A stretch of 64,000 nt of DNA from Shinisaurus crocodilurus. Lineage: Eukaryota; Chordata; Lepidosauria; Squamata; Shinisauridae. Made by a program: the position numbers and the translations under genes. The notes under the pieces were generated by a model that saw only the letters and a program-made list of their open reading frames with translations, was not told the origin of the DNA and did no database searches. Below are positions 1-12,859 of the stretch, in pieces (position 1 is the first letter of the stretch; each line of letters opens with the position of its first letter). The DNA lies in assembly GCA_021292165.1 (NCBI GenBank), contig CM037879.1, positions 117,253,359 through 117,317,358 of the forward strand, given 5' to 3'.

Positions 1-155
1 TCGCCCATCACTAGTTATGACAGAGGGCTGGGGCAGCTACATGAATGTGCAGATTGGATGTGGGTAGTGGCAAAATTGCCAAGCATGGAGGCCTCTATAG
101 TATACCTATCCTTGACATGTGGCCCAAGAAGACTATTGCTCATCCATTCTTTCTA

Positions 156-1645
156 AGTCACATATAGTATTATAGTTAGTCTTAGTAAGGCTGATGATAA
201 ATGAATACACCATTTTCCCAACTTCCATTGTTAACCCACTATGGAAAGAATTCTGCATTGGACCCCATTGTACAAAGCCGCCTTGTTTGCTGACATTTTT
301 AAGTCCAGCTTGATCTCCTGAAGTGTTCCTGGGCTGTTGCATTTGCTATGAAAGCCTTGCTCATTTTGAGGCTCACTATCCTCAGTCTGAGAGAATGGAG
401 AGACACAGCCAGTTCTATTTGTCACATAATTCCATAAACACCAAATTGGATGAGACATTTAAAATATATATCTGTCAAATCTGAACTATTAATGGGATTT
501 TTTCATCTCCTCCTGATGTTGGGCTTGACAAGCCAAAGAATTAAATGAAAAAGAGACTTGGCACTGATTAAGAGTTAGAAAAGACAAGTTAAAAAAAATA
601 AGTAGAAAGAGAAAATATTAGATTGAGTTATATTCCTTTGACAGAGAGTACCTTTAAGAAACAAACACTGATATAATGTTTTCTACCCTTTACTGGGACT
701 GATTTTCACTTTCACTATCGTTGCTTTCTGTAGCTCCCTCACAGCCATGCTGCATGTTATACCTGATGGAAATTGTAGTATTGCCTGCTTAAATCAACAA
801 GGTAATATAACCACTAGAGTGGGAGGAAAGGGTTAATTGAACAATCCTCAGGGTGCATGTTTTCTTACCCCTCCTCCCTACTTCCTGCCTCTCTTTGGCC
901 CTCTCTCACATATAGTCACATATAGTATTATAGTTAGTCTTAGTAAGGCTGATGATAAATGAATACACCATTTCCCCAACTTCCATTGTTAACCCACTAT
1001 GGAAAGAATTCTGCATTGGACCCCATTGTACAAAGCCGCCTTGTTTGCTGACATTTTTAAGTCCAGCTTGATCTCCTGAAGTGATCCTGGGCTGTGGCAT
1101 TTGCTATGAAAGCCTTGCTCATTTTGAGGCTCACTATCCTCAGTCTGAGAGAATGGAGAGACACAGCCAGTTCTATTTGTCACATAATTCCATAAACACC
1201 AAATTGGATGAGACATTTAAAATATATATCTGTCAAATCTGAACTATTAATGGGATTTTTTCATCTCCTCCTGATTTTTTCATCTCCTCAGGGTGCATGT
1301 TTTCTTACCCCTCCTCCCTACTTCCTGCCTCTCTGTGGCCCTCTCTCACATATAGTCACATATAGTATTATAGTTAGTCTTAGTAAGGCTGATGATAAAT
1401 GAATACACCATTTTCCCAACTTCCATTGTTGGGAAATATAACCACTAGATTTTCACTTTCACTATCGTTGCTTTCTGTAGCTCCCTCACAGCCATGCTGC
1501 ATGTTATACCTGATGGAAATTGTAGTATTGCCTGCTTAAATCAACAAGGTAATATAACCACTAGAGTGGGAGGAAAGGGTTAATTGAACAATCCTCAGGG
1601 TGCATGTTTTCTTACCCCTCCTCCCTACTTCCTGCCTCTCTGTGG

Positions 1646-1651
<6 letters not shown>
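156..1651. repeat. Local segmental duplications (offsets about 758, 747 and 440 bp)
   Basis: A block at 156-514 recurs nearly identically at 914-1275 and partially at 1355-1431. A second block at 701-909 recurs at 1448-1651, and its distal part also at 1286-1360. The copies differ by only a few substitutions. This is a nested tandem duplication, possibly with rearrangement. Short open frames repeated in the copies are not genes. Confidence 0.85.

Positions 1652-1682
<31 letters not shown>
1641..1682. repeat. (TC)n microsatellite
   Basis: Uninterrupted CT/TC dinucleotide run at the end of the second copy of the duplicated block. Confidence 0.9.
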
Positions 1683-1686
<4 letters not shown>

Positions 1687-2985
1687 ATGATGTCTCCAAC
1701 ACATATGAATAGACGGACTGTAAGTAAAACTAATAAATGTCTTTATTAGTTTTAAACCTTGTTTGGACAATCCATTTCCTTTCAAGAGCCTTTTAGCAGG
1801 GTTTAACAACCCACGTGGAGATAGCCAGTTTCAATAACCAGGCTGTGCATAAGGCGGGAAACTCTGCTTCAGCCTAACCAGTATAGGACCGACTCTTTCC
1901 TATATCCTCCAACAATACCTAGAGCTCTGCAGATGATATTTTTCTTCTAAATGCAGTTGCGAGGGAGACAGGCGTGAACATTTTATCAGGAAGGTAGCAC
2001 AGAGGCTAGAGTAGGGGTGTGGAACCGCATCCCTCCCCTAAGGCTTCATTTCTGGCGCTAAGAGCTTTAAGCTAAAATATACTGGCATTTTAAAATATAT
2101 TTCTGGTATTTTTGGCCCTGTCCACCACTGGAACGTGGCCCCCAAGAGCTTCTTGAAGTTGAATTCCACCCTTAGGCTGAAAGAAGTACAACATCCCTAG
2201 GTTATAGCCATTAGACCTTCCTCCCCTGGCATGAGCATGTGCACGAAAGGGCAAGGGGGTGTTATTACTCTCTGGATGAGCCATAATATCCAGATTCCCA
2301 GCTTTCCTTAAAAAAAAAAAAAAAGTCTCTAGCCCTTGTAGAACCTGAGATATGAGGCAAAATGTGCAGCCGCTATTCTGCCCATTTGTTTTGTGAGAAA
2401 CTAGCCTGCTCCCGCCTTTCAGTGTTTTTAGCCAATGAGTGAAGTCATAGCAACGGTAAACACACCATCTGGTTGTGTTAAGTCTTTTGGGGGGTCTTTC
2501 TTGCTAGGAAGTAATTGCAGCCTCATAAAAACAATTTAGAAATCCAGGAGTTTAGCGTAGCTGAGTTTGGGCACTAGTGTGTGTCTACCAAAAAACAAAA
2601 GGTAGCAGCAAAGGCAGGAGTTCATGATCTTTTAAAACTCCGGTCGTGTTAATACCCCCGCCCCCCGATTATAAACATTTAAAAAATTACCCTGGTAATG
2701 CGTGCAGATAAAGTACATCATTATTACACTCATATTGCAGGAGGCAAGGCTGTGGCTGAGAAAGTGTGGGTTACACCCATCCTGCAAAGTAGCCCAGTGT
2801 TGTCATTCCCATTTTGCCTGGGATGGGTGGGTGGCTGGGTTACTGTAAGAAAACTCTGCATTGTAGTCCACAGTTATTATCCAGGGTCCTGCTGTGTTGG
2901 TGAATTAGACAAATGCAGATGTGGCTGTGAAGCTGATTGTAGCAGCAGTGCAATTTATTAAGGAGAAGAGGAGGTTGTTTGTGTG
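1683..2985. other. Gene-free stretch, unassigned
   Basis: No coding region is recognised. A region around 1720-1780 (AATAAATGTCTTTATTAG) has poly(A)-signal-like character and could belong to an old retroelement, but I could not define its ends. Confidence 0.4.
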
Positions 2986-2987
2986 TA

Positions 2988-3241
2988 CAGTCATGCCTTG
3001 GATTGAGAGCATAATTCGTTCTGGAAACGTGCTTGTAATCCAAAACACTCTTATATCAAAACGAAATCCCACCCCCCCAAAAAATTGTACAGAGATTTTT
3101 AATTTAAGCCGTACTACAGTACTTGTATTGCAAGACGTTGCTTGTATATCAAGTTAAAAAAAAATTAAATAAATATTTAAAAATTTGCTTGTCTTGCAAA
3201 ACGCTCTCAAACCAAGTTACTTGCAATCCAAGGTATTACTG
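2988..3241. mobile_element. Tigger-type palindromic MITE, copy 1
   Basis: Begins CAGTCATGCCTTGGATTG and ends with the complement of CAGTAATACCTTGGATTG, flanked by TA on both sides (2986-2987, 3242-3243). The two halves are inverted repeats joined by an AT-rich centre, with no coding capacity. TA target duplication and CAGT... ends fit the TcMar-Tigger group. Four more copies lie in this window. Confidence 0.85.
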
Positions 3242-4107
3242 TATATCGTTTTAAGAGATCCTGCCATTTTTAGCTCTTGCAGGAGGCCCAGCTGGAGCCT
3301 CTCCCCATCTCTCTTTTACTGCAGGCCTTGGAGTTGAGACAGTGTGCCTTGCAGGTCCTCAGAAGTTACTGTTTTCTCATGTGTTGTAATAATAAATAAC
3401 CCTGTTGTAAAGGTACCTGAATCTATTGTGTGTTGCCTGCCGAGCCGAGCCTACGAGTGGACTGAAGCTGAGCAGGTCACACACCACACACTTCACCCCA
3501 AGGGCATGTAATGACATGGGTGAAGGGAGTCAGGAAAGAACTGAGGTTTCAGCTGTGGATGGAAATATATTCTTTGGACACCAGGTCTATCCATAGAGAA
3601 ACAACAGAAGGGAAAACTAGGTAAATTTCTCAGATGTCAGGTCTACCTGTCTTGGTAGACATGGTGCCTAGGCCGTGGGGGGGGGGGGCAGGATAAACAT
3701 GGTCTAGAAAAATAAATCAATCTCTGGTGAACAAAAAATAAGATATCTTTTTTCCCTTTGTAAAAAATTATGGCGCAGGAACCACCTCTTTTGTCAGTAA
3801 AAGAACTGAGCAGCATGGGTATGTCCCTACATACTAAGCCCCATGCTAGACTGTCCTCTGGGAGGAGGCACTCCATATGTTTCTGCAACCCTTACTGGGT
3901 CCCCTGAATTTACCAGGCTGAAAGTCAGAGCTGAGAGGGACGAGGGAAGAGCTGGATATGGTAACACTGCCCTCCTGGCCAACCTGGATCTAGCCACTGT
4001 AGGCCCCAGGGGTGCTGAACACTTTGATCTTTCTTCCGCCTTCTTTCTCCATCACAACTCCCCAGCCTGGTAAGTACAGCGGATTTGAAATTGTTCACCC
4101 TGAAGGC
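3242..4107. other. Gene-free stretch, unassigned
   Basis: Contains an AATAAATAACCCTGTTG segment near 3392 and a G-run at 3679-3689. No gene or defined element is recognised. Confidence 0.3.
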
Positions 4108-4470
4108 TCTAGTGCAGGGATAGGGAACGTCTGAGGTTTGGGGACTGCACTGGCCCCCTTGAACCCAGCAAGGCTGTATCCCCCCCCCCCACTACTGAAA
4201 TTGCAGCCACCAAAATTGCTGCTGAAGTTCCTGCCGCAACAGTGGTGACAATTTAAAAAAAAATAAATGGCAATTTTGCAAGGAAATGTGTACAGGGACC
4301 AGAATTATGCTCCTGTGAGGCCTCCGGGAATGCAATTCTGCTTGCAAACAAGGTGCATGCCCTTTGCATGTCTTGTTTCCTTGTAAAACAGCCACTACTT
4401 TTGCCATGGCAAATTTGGCAGCAGTGGCAGGGTTCCCACAAAACGAGCATGTTGCCAACCCCTGCTCCAT
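4108..4470. mobile_element. Possible hAT-type non-autonomous element
   Basis: Left end CAGGGATAGGGAAC and right end TTGCCAACCCCTG are imperfect inverted repeats of the hAT CAGGGGTNGGCAAC type. The flanking 8-mers CTCTAGTG and CTCCATTG match at six of eight positions, as an aged 8-bp target duplication would. The interior is non-coding. Tentative. Confidence 0.4.
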
Positions 4471-4796
4471 TGAGATGGGTGGGGTACGTGAAGGGTCCAT
4501 GATTGCCAGTTCATGGCTGGCAGTGCAGTGGTGTGTATAGCCTGGAGTGGCAATAGTGCCGTTCAGGGCTGGTTGTGGATGCAGGCAGCAGTCGCACACC
4601 TGGATGCAGGTCTTGCTTGACACCTTCTCTGGGTGCTTCCACAGGAGGCTTTTGTTGTGCAATCGCCTTGCCTCATTTTCGGAATTTTATGGGCAGCCCA
4701 GACATCATCACCGTCAATATGTAACCTTCCTACGTTTCCCCACTATTTCTTCCGTCTTTTTTCTTACCACAGAAAACCCATTAAGGAGGGAAAGAA

Positions 4797-4872
4797 GGAA
4801 TAGCTCTTTAGACTGGTAGTGCTAGGAGCTATCTATGTGGTTCCTAGAGCTACCAATCGAAAGAGCTATTCC
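4797..4872. repeat. Imperfect palindrome (hairpin)
   Basis: About 33-nt arms (left arm starts GGAATAGCTCTTTAGACTGG) pair with the reverse complement ending AAAGAGCTATTCC, with about six mismatches and a short loop. Confidence 0.7.
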
Positions 4873-4954
4873 ATCTTTTCTAGCATGCATGCATTCAGGC
4901 ACCAGCCTGAACACATGAGGGCTTAAAGTAGGTAGAGGGTCAAGGCTGTGCACG

Positions 4955-5225
4955 CTGACCCTGCCCCCTACATCTTCAGGTGTGCTGGCCACACCCCCTT
5001 CAGTTCAGACCTTGCTGTTAAATCAGCAAGGTCTGAATGGGAGTTTTACTTGTGTTTGCCGGAATGTGAGTAGAACTCCTCGCATGATCTAGAACCCTGA
5101 TAAGGCAGGGTCTGCGATCACATGGAGAGTTCTACTCGCGTTCAAGCGAACACGAGTAGAGCTCCCATTCATACTCTGCCGATTCAACACAGCAAGGTCT
5201 GAACTGAAGTGGCAGGGTCAGCTTG
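4955..5225. repeat. Long imperfect palindrome, MITE-like
   Basis: The two halves carry inverted copies of AGCAAGGTCTGAATGGGAG-type sequence, GAGTAGAACTC and CAGGGTCAGC around a centre near 5085. The structure is typical of a fold-back MITE. I could not define a target duplication. Confidence 0.6.
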
Positions 5226-5274
5226 GAGATGGGGGTGGGGCCTGCAGATATAGCCCCGGACGTCTACCCACTGT

Positions 5275-5637
5275 ACACCCTCATCAAGTAGGCTGCTCAA
5301 CAAGATCTGCCACGGACGGTCCTCTCTCTGTCCCATCAGCCAGAGAAACCAGGCTGGTGGGGACTAAGAAGAGGGCCTTTTCTGTGGCAGCCCCCAATTT
5401 ATGGAACTCTCTCCCCAGTGACCTCCACCATGCCCCTTCCTTGATTAGCTTCCACCGTGCATTAAAAACGTGGCTTTTCAGGCAGGAATATGGGGTGGGT
5501 TAGGATTTTTAAGTTTTGTACTGTTTTTAATTGTGTTTTACACTGTTTTTTCTTGTATTTTATTGGACTGTACATCCCTCAGAGTGGCCGGATGACTGGC
5601 CAGTTGGGTGATTCAAAAATATAATAAATAAATAAAT
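5275..5637 (+). mobile_element. L2 LINE 3' end fragment
   Basis: The region around 5360-5480 translates in pieces to the C-terminal end of an L2 reverse transcriptase ORF (GLFCGSPQFMELSP..., corresponding to the AFSVAAPRLWNSLP motif). It is followed by a T-rich tail and (AAATA)n near 5620-5637. It is 5' truncated, as usual for LINEs. Confidence 0.7.
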
Positions 5638-5639
5638 AT

Positions 5640-8154
5640 GTCCAGGGGCAAATGCCTGAAAAAGACTTAAGTATATATGCACATTGTCAGTTTTGTGACT
5701 GCCACTGCATTGGAAATTTCTCGATTTCAATGCAGTGACAAAATTTACTATATGGGATGAGAGAAATCTGTGCCCTTTCTTTGCTTAAATGCCTCTCCTC
5801 ACAGCTGTGGAAGACTTAAATTAACACTGCCCTGTTGTGTCCCAATTAAGCAGTCCTACTGGTACATTTCAGGTATTTTCACACTTACATTTACACACAA
5901 TAATAAAGGTTTCGTGAAGTTCATGAATACTCTCTCCACCTAAAGAACCGTCAGCTTAATAACACTTCCAAAATTATGTGTGACAGAGTGGATGTTAGAA
6001 AGATCGTAAGAGGAGCTGCGAATGCACTTCTATCAGGCCTACTGACTTGCAGGAGCGAAGATTATAACAAGGTATAATTGTTGCTTGCTCACTTGTTTGA
6101 ACTCAAGCAAACTATATCAAATGGCACCTAATTATGCTCATCGAATAACCATTACAGAAGGGAACATACACAGTGGTAGCTCAGTGTAAACAAAGGGCCA
6201 TATTCTATTACCACGGTAGGTGTAAACAGACAAGCTGCTGCTGCTGCTAATTAGCTTGGCATTTTTGTTCTTGCAACATCAGAAGTAAATTGCATGAAAA
6301 TATGTTTGGAGCCCGAGTACACAGTTTCCTACAGCTCCATCTGGTGCATGCCCTCCGATTACCCAGAATGTTTGGCTGCTGGACTGAAGGACACCATTTG
6401 AGAGCAGGCCAAGTTGAAAGGTCTACTGGCGGTAAAACAATGACCACCCTTTTACAAGTGGATCATTGTTGCCGAACAATAACGCTTTCTGGCTTATTTG
6501 AATGTCAACAATTCAGAAAAGTTGATGTTTTGGAGCCATCAAATAAAATGTTTTTTGTGAAACAGTTTATTATTTCAGTGGCAATTATTTGAATCATTCA
6601 TGGTAAAGGATGTTTACTAATGAGAGCTTGGCGGCTGCAAATTCCAGGGAGACTGAATGCTCTTTGTGCTGACAAAAGGGCCCAAATCACAGGAGAGCAA
6701 CTGACTGGACAAATCATTCATCTATGCAAATGCCAGCTAAAATGGTCAGATGCATTTATTACCCTCCTCATTATAGTAAACAAGGCAAGAATCGTGACTG
6801 GCAGTTATCAACTTGCCCTGAAGTATGATTTGTTCTCCTACTACTATTTAAATGAGAGGAAAAAAGGCATGCCACCAGGGACTTTGTCGGTGTATAAAAG
6901 AGTAAATGTCACATAGCCCAGTGCTTAAAGACTCTTGATTGACAAATGTTTTATTTGACATATCAAACAATGATGGTTTTCATATCAAATAGCCCACATT
7001 TGTGAGCCAAAAGTTAACCCCTTGAAGAGTGATACAATGCCAGAATAGGATCTAGAAAGAAGCTACCCTCAAAACAGACCCAAGCAATTTTGCTCCTAAA
7101 GAACTAAAAATACACTCTGTAGCAGGTGACAGGCATGACAGATTGTTTTATTGCAACACACATACACACACATGCACACACAAACATCACACAAACAACA
7201 GTGTAAAAAAGTAGTTCTTACTGGTGGCTTCAAATGACCTACTTGTGTTCTGTAGCTGTGATGTTGCTGTTTTAATGTTGGGAGACCTAACTAGTAAAGT
7301 GGTTACTCATTGGAAATGCTAACTTTTCCACAATGCTCCTCATTTTGTCCGGACATGTATCTTGGATTCATCCCAGGCATACTCTTGCCACTCCTGCTTC
7401 TGTAAGAAGCCCTCCTCACCCCATCCCTTTTAACACCTAGAAGAATTCACAATTTCTTAATGCATATTGAGCATTCTCTTTTTTCTTTCAGTTTAAATTT
7501 ACTTAAAGGACTGCCCTTAATTCTGGGAGAAGGAAATAAATCTGTATGGGAAACATCCAGTGTAACATGAGGACAATTAATTAAACAACAACAACAACAA
7601 CGTATTCTGATACAGAAATTCTCTCGAGTGTGGTGTGAGGGGGAAACATGTACGTATATCTGACATTAACTGGAATAGTTTCACTTATTCAGCTGCTGAA
7701 TGTTCATTCTCCACTGCTTACTCCTTCCAGATTCCATCTCCTTCCTTGCTTCCATTTGTTTCTGTTCCCTGTGCCAAGAGAGGCCATTCTCACATCAGGT
7801 GCATGTGATACAGGGATTGTCTCCTCCTCTTTGGCTAATTTGTATGAAACACATCAAAACAGGTGAATGATCTGAAGTTCTCTGGCACACTGTAATTATT
7901 TGATCAGCTGTGCCATGCCTACGTGTGCACAAAGGAATAAAAGGAGAGTACTGTAGATTGAGGTTTATCCGCCTTCTGTTGGCCACTTAGATTTTTTGTT
8001 TGTTTGTTATGAAACAACCAACAAATCTGACTTCATACAGAAAAAAATATTAATCAAAAGCTAATTAGAGAATGGAGGAAAAGGTGCTCACTTCATACCT
8101 TCCACTTAATCTGTTTGATCTTATGCGATGGAGTCCTTTGCTGTTATTAATATG
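5640..8154. other. Gene-free stretch, mostly unassigned
   Basis: AT-rich non-coding DNA with short CA-rich and CAA microsatellites (near 7158-7190 and 7588-7602). Open frames up to 100 codons (for example 6290-6592) overlap on both strands and show no recognisable protein. Confidence 0.4.
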
Positions 8155-8403
8155 CAGTAATACCTTGGATTGCAAGTAACTTAGTTTGAGAGCGTTTTGC
8201 AAGACAAGCAAATTTTTAAATATTTATTTAATTTTTTTTAACTTGATATACAAGCGACATCTTGCAATACAAGTACTGTAGTACGGCTTAAATTAAAAAT
8301 CTCTGTACAATTTTTTTGGGGGGATTTCGTTTTGATATAAGAGTATTTTGGATTACAAGCACACTTCCGGAACGAATTATGCTCTCAATACAAGGCATGA
8401 CTG
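8155..8403. mobile_element. Tigger-type palindromic MITE, copy 2
   Basis: Same family as the copy at 2988-3241, opposite orientation. It begins CAGTAATACCTTGGATTGC and ends with the complement of CAGTCATGCCTTG. The right TA (8404-8405) is intact; the left has become TG. Confidence 0.82.
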
Positions 8404-8821
8404 TATCTTGATTTTGAATGCCTCCATTAAATCTTCATTTAATTTACTCACATATTTTACTGGTTGGTCATCTTGGTTAGAACACATATTTTTGTACTAT
8501 TCTCCTCCAGGAATAGAGAGAAGGTGGGTATTGTTTCATTTCCATCCATCCTTTGCATGACCCTCAATTTACATCACTCTAGTGCCACTGATCTCTGCAG
8601 ATCCTGAGGTTGCTCTTATAGGTGGCCAATTTAACAAAGTGGGAGATAAACAAATGGTGATGAAACTGAGAAAGAGCACCGTCTATGCACAAAAACCCTG
8701 TGCATAGGATTTTGAAGAGGAAAAAGATAACCCAGGTGCTAATGAGCCTCATATGAGTAATCTGCTCTCCTCAATATGCAGTGATGTTGCTGGCTTCTAC
8801 CTTCTCAAGTGCAGGCAAAGT

Positions 8822-8990
8822 TAAATAAATGTATTTATGCATTTACACTTTTACCCTACTCTCCAGCAGAAAAGACTCCAGAAGCAGCTTACATCAGACC
8901 AATAAAAACAAGACAGTCCCTGCCCACAGTCTTAAAATCTAAAATACATACATAAATAAAATAAATAAAAGACATGGTACAAAAGGAAAA
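8822..8990 (-). mobile_element. L2/SINE-type 3' tail fragment
   Basis: Resembles the segment at 23575-23705 (AGCAGCTTACATCA..., ACAGTCCCTGCC..., TTAAAATCTAAAA) and has AAATA-rich ends. Likely a short truncated retroposon tail on the minus strand. Confidence 0.45.
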
Positions 8991-10409
8991 AGGGATGAGG
9001 AGTGATGAGGAAAAATAAACCAACTCAGGCACCAATTCTCAAAGTTAACACAGTAGTTCTTATAATGACCAACGGGAATGGAAACATTTCAGAGACAGGA
9101 TGCAAACAGGACTGGTCTCTCAGTAGAGCCAATGGAGCCAATGCTGCTTCTCATCTCTCCCTCTGCTGCAGTCTGATGGAAAGGCTGCGGCCAGGTGACA
9201 GTTGAGAGAGGGAGGACCCTAATGGAGCTGATCTTTCAGCAGAGCCAATGAAGTGGCCCTTCTTGCTCCCTGATGCAGCCTTTTGGAATGGGTGATTAAT
9301 ATAGTTCAGGTATTTTCAGAAATGTGAACCAGTCAACAGATTCTCAAGCACTTAATGTGTCCAGTCAGTAACAATGCTATGTTCAAGACTTTGTTCCCTG
9401 GATAAGTGACAATCAGCAAGACACAGACAAAATGGCTGCATTAATCAGAGGGCTGGGTAACAAAAATAGAGTGAAATATTTCTAAATCACTCTGCTGAAT
9501 ATCAGCAATCTACAGAGTCAAGTCTGCTGTAATCAAGAAATATAATAACCTGGATTCCACTGCATATCTGCAAACAAGATTTTTGTGATTTTAGGTCCTC
9601 TTTCCCCTGTGCGGGGACCTACACCTCTAATAACTCCCAAACACATTTTCCCTGACTGATGATTTGTAACTAGAAAGCCCTGCTTTCTAAAGCAGCTTGT
9701 AGATATAAACAACTGGACCATTATTCTGGTAAAAAAGAAGACAAAACTGAAAACCTCTGCTCTGCACTGAGAAAGGTATCCTTTTTCAGTGCTAAGCAGG
9801 GGAAAGCACTTACTTCCAGCTGGAGATAACTGCTTTTCCCTCTATGGCAGAGAGAGCAGGAAGAAGCTGCTGAGCTGGACGTGGAACCTCCGCAGACCAT
9901 ATCAGGCCCTTAGGCCAGAGGTTCCCCATCTCTGGTGTAAAGAATGTGTTCTTACATCAGGCATACATTAGCTTGACTTTTACGTTTCTGGTAAATTCAT
10001 TAACCAGAACTATAATGGTTTACTGTTTCGTTTCAGGTTGGCCATATTTTGTAGGAGTTATACCAGTGTTTCAATATAAATATTTACCTTAAATTAGAAT
10101 ACAGATTTCTTCATATATGTTACAAGAAAATATATATAGCATAGGTTGGACATTATTTGAAAACCTGGGCAAAATACTAAAATGGCTCTATGCATCCATG
10201 ATAATACATTCAGGAGTTCCTGGATGGCCCTTGGTCCTTCCATTCTGGATGGGCCTGGATTTTATTTTGATGAAACTGCTGTAAACACAAACCATTACCA
10301 CAGCTGAGTTAGCTAGCCGTAATGTGGCTTTTCTCTTTTACTCTATGCTTCCCAAAGAACCTTGGCTTTTCTCTTTTACCCTTTGCTTCAGAAAGAACAC
10401 ACATACATT

Positions 10410-10410
<1 letters not shown>
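8991..10410. other. Gene-free stretch
   Basis: Nothing recognised with confidence between the retroposon tail and the 10.4-kb microsatellite. Confidence 0.3.

Positions 10411-10470
<60 letters not shown>
10411..10470. repeat. Compound (TC)n(AC)n microsatellite
   Basis: A TC run passes directly into an AC run. Several overlapping open frames here are low-complexity by-products of the repeat. Confidence 0.93.
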
Positions 10471-10471
<1 letters not shown>

Positions 10472-10797
10472 CATTCTCTGGGTGCATTTGTGTTCTTTGT
10501 TTGCCTTGAGTCTTCCTTTTCTCCTTCCACCTGAAGGATGCAGCAAAACCGCTGCCTGTTGGGAATGGCTGCCTCTGAATGACCATCAACTAGCAAAATG
10601 CCTATCACTATGACAGCCAACTTGCAGGGTGTAGGAGAATGTAATCAGCACATTCCACTGAACAAAATGTTTTATAGTTCTTACACCTTTATTGTCACAA
10701 AATTCCTGTGAGGTAGATTAGGCTTTGAGAAAGTTACCTGCCCAAGGCCATGGAGAAAGCTTCAAGGCTGAGCAGAGATTTGAACTAAGGCCTAACA

Positions 10798-11155
10798 CAG
10801 TGGTTCTCAACTTTTTTTGCCCCATGCACCCTTTTCGCCATATATCAGAATGTCATTCCATCCTTTCCAAGATTGTCTGACTCAAAAATTGCATTCCAAA
10901 TAATATGCATATAATATATAATAATTATAAATGGAATATTTCCACAGATAACAAGTGAAATATTTATCTTTATTTTTAATTTAATCTGTGCCATACAATA
11001 AGGTGTGATGTCCTGTAGCTTATGTACAATCTGTAGAATTGTAATTTGTAGAAAGATCAGTATTCCAACAGTTTGAGTCTGTGGTCCCAATTCCCCCCCC
11101 TGAAACCCTAAAATTCCCCCCCAGGGGGGAATTCCCCCCTGGTTGAGAACTCCTG
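10798..11155. mobile_element. hAT (Charlie-like) non-autonomous element
   Basis: Ends CAGTGGTTCTCAACTTTTTT and GGTTGAGAACTCCTG form hAT-type terminal inverted repeats. The flanking 8-mers GCCTAACA (10790-10797) and GCTTAACA (11156-11163) are an 8-bp target duplication with one mismatch. The 358-bp interior is AT-rich and non-coding, with G/C-runs near the right end. Confidence 0.85.
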
Positions 11156-11289
11156 GCTTAACAAGTCCAAAGCCAATCTTTGAGCCATTGTACTAATGTA
11201 TTTATTAGTACATTTATTATTATTTATATGTTACATATATGTTTACATATAACATTTACATTTACATAACATATTACATTTATTATAAA

Positions 11290-11529
11290 TAATTATTTAT
11301 TTATTTATTATATTTATACCCTGCCTTTTTTCCTTCAAGGAACCCAAGGCGGCTTACATAATCTTCCTCCTCCTCTCCATTTTATCCTCACAACAACCCT
11401 GTGAGGTAGGTTAGGCTGAGAGTTAGTGACTGGCCCAAAGTCACCCAGTGAGTTTCATGGCTGAGCGGGGACTAGAACCCAGATCTCCTGAGTCCCAGTC
11501 CAACACTCTCACCACTACGCCACACTGGC
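11290..11529 (-). mobile_element. tRNA-derived SINE, copy 1
   Basis: Read on the minus strand it starts GCCAGTGTGGCGTAGTGG (box A region), has a box B-like GGTTCTAGTCC, a conserved body (GTGACTTTGGGCCAGTCACT) and an AT-rich tail ending in TTATT repeats. Three related copies lie at 19614-19847, 35942-35990 and 38537-38765. Confidence 0.85.
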
Positions 11530-12859
11530 ATGTGCTGTGCCTGTGCTATCCTGGCTTTATGTATAGCAATTGCAAGTAAACCAAATGAAAAGCTATAATT
11601 ATGTAGACTTTGATTGGCTTATGTGTTGAACAGCCCGAAACAGACAGAACAAGGGGGGGGGGAAAGAAAAAAAATACACCTTCAAGTTCACTTTTAGCAC
11701 CAAAACGTGATTCCTTAAACAATCTAAACTGTAGCCAATGCAAAGATATTAACGCCAGACTTTTTATTATTCTAAACTGTTCCAGGAACAGCATCCAAAT
11801 TTACATAGCCATTTATTTCTATGGTGGCAGGAATTCATGCTAATTGTACATTAATTCCTAGGATGAATAATTGAGGTATCAGATGCAACACCTCAAAAAA
11901 ATTCCTCCTTAAATCTTGTTTAGTACTCAAAGTAACAAGTTCTAAGCCATGAGTTAATCAAGAAAACTATACATAGTTCTTCATTAGCATACCAGGAATC
12001 AATCCACAAATGATAAAATCACTGAACATGCAGACTTAATAGTGCATAATTCAATCATGCTTAACTCATTCTGAACACATCACTATCTTCAGGTTTCATA
12101 GAAATGGTAATTTTGTAGATAGGATATAACAATCATCAACCTCAGGGAAAACATCCCATATAGTTATATTTTGAGGTATATTTTATTTTTCTTGGTATTT
12201 ATAGGGGATGTGTGGATTTGTAGAATAGGGAGGGGGATATAAAACCAAGCTTTCATCTAGGTCATTCAAAAGTGTGGTTACAAAGAGAAATTAAAAGTAA
12301 CAACCACTAATTGGATTTTCATGGTTATGGCTGACATGTTTTTTCAGAAAGACAAAATCAAGGTATCAATTCGAACCAAGAAGAACATGAACTGAAGCTC
12401 AGACTGAACCTTTATTCTCTGCCCACCCAAACTGGAACAGAACCTGAACCACTATTTGAGGATCTCTGTTGCTCTGAGATAAATAAATAAACCTGGTTGC
12501 CTATTTGGAATATGGATTTGACGGGGGGGGGGGGGAAGCTGATGTAGTAGTACACAGACAGAGCCCAATCAGAATGAATCATGAGCCAATATCTAGGAAG
12601 ACTTTTAATTAGTTTTGTTCAGGCTTCTGTACTTTACCCTCTTTGAAGGCTGAAAAGTAACAGAATGAACACTTATTGTGGTCAATTGGCAATTTATAAA
12701 GCAGACTCTTTATGATAAAATGCATCATGGACATGATGCATGTCCAAAACACGGAGAACATGGTATTTCTGTGCATGCAGAATCCCTCCTGCTTACTCTA
12801 GTACTCAATCAGTCTCTGCAGCTGAAACAGAAATGCAAAGGCCTCAGGCAACTATCTGA
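11530..12859. other. Gene-free stretch
   Basis: AT-rich with G-runs at 11654-11663 and about 12520-12534. No gene recognised. Confidence 0.3.

Noticed and set aside
133..1216. Repeated 64-75-codon frames as a duplicated small gene
   Set aside because: Frames recur because the DNA is duplicated; they lack start context, domains or splice structure, and the third copy is broken.
4192..4662. 156-codon minus-strand frame
   Set aside because: Largely overlaps a hAT-like element and shows no recognisable domain.
10322..10620. Several overlapping frames around 10.4 kb
   Set aside because: Low-complexity products of the (TC)n(AC)n microsatellite.
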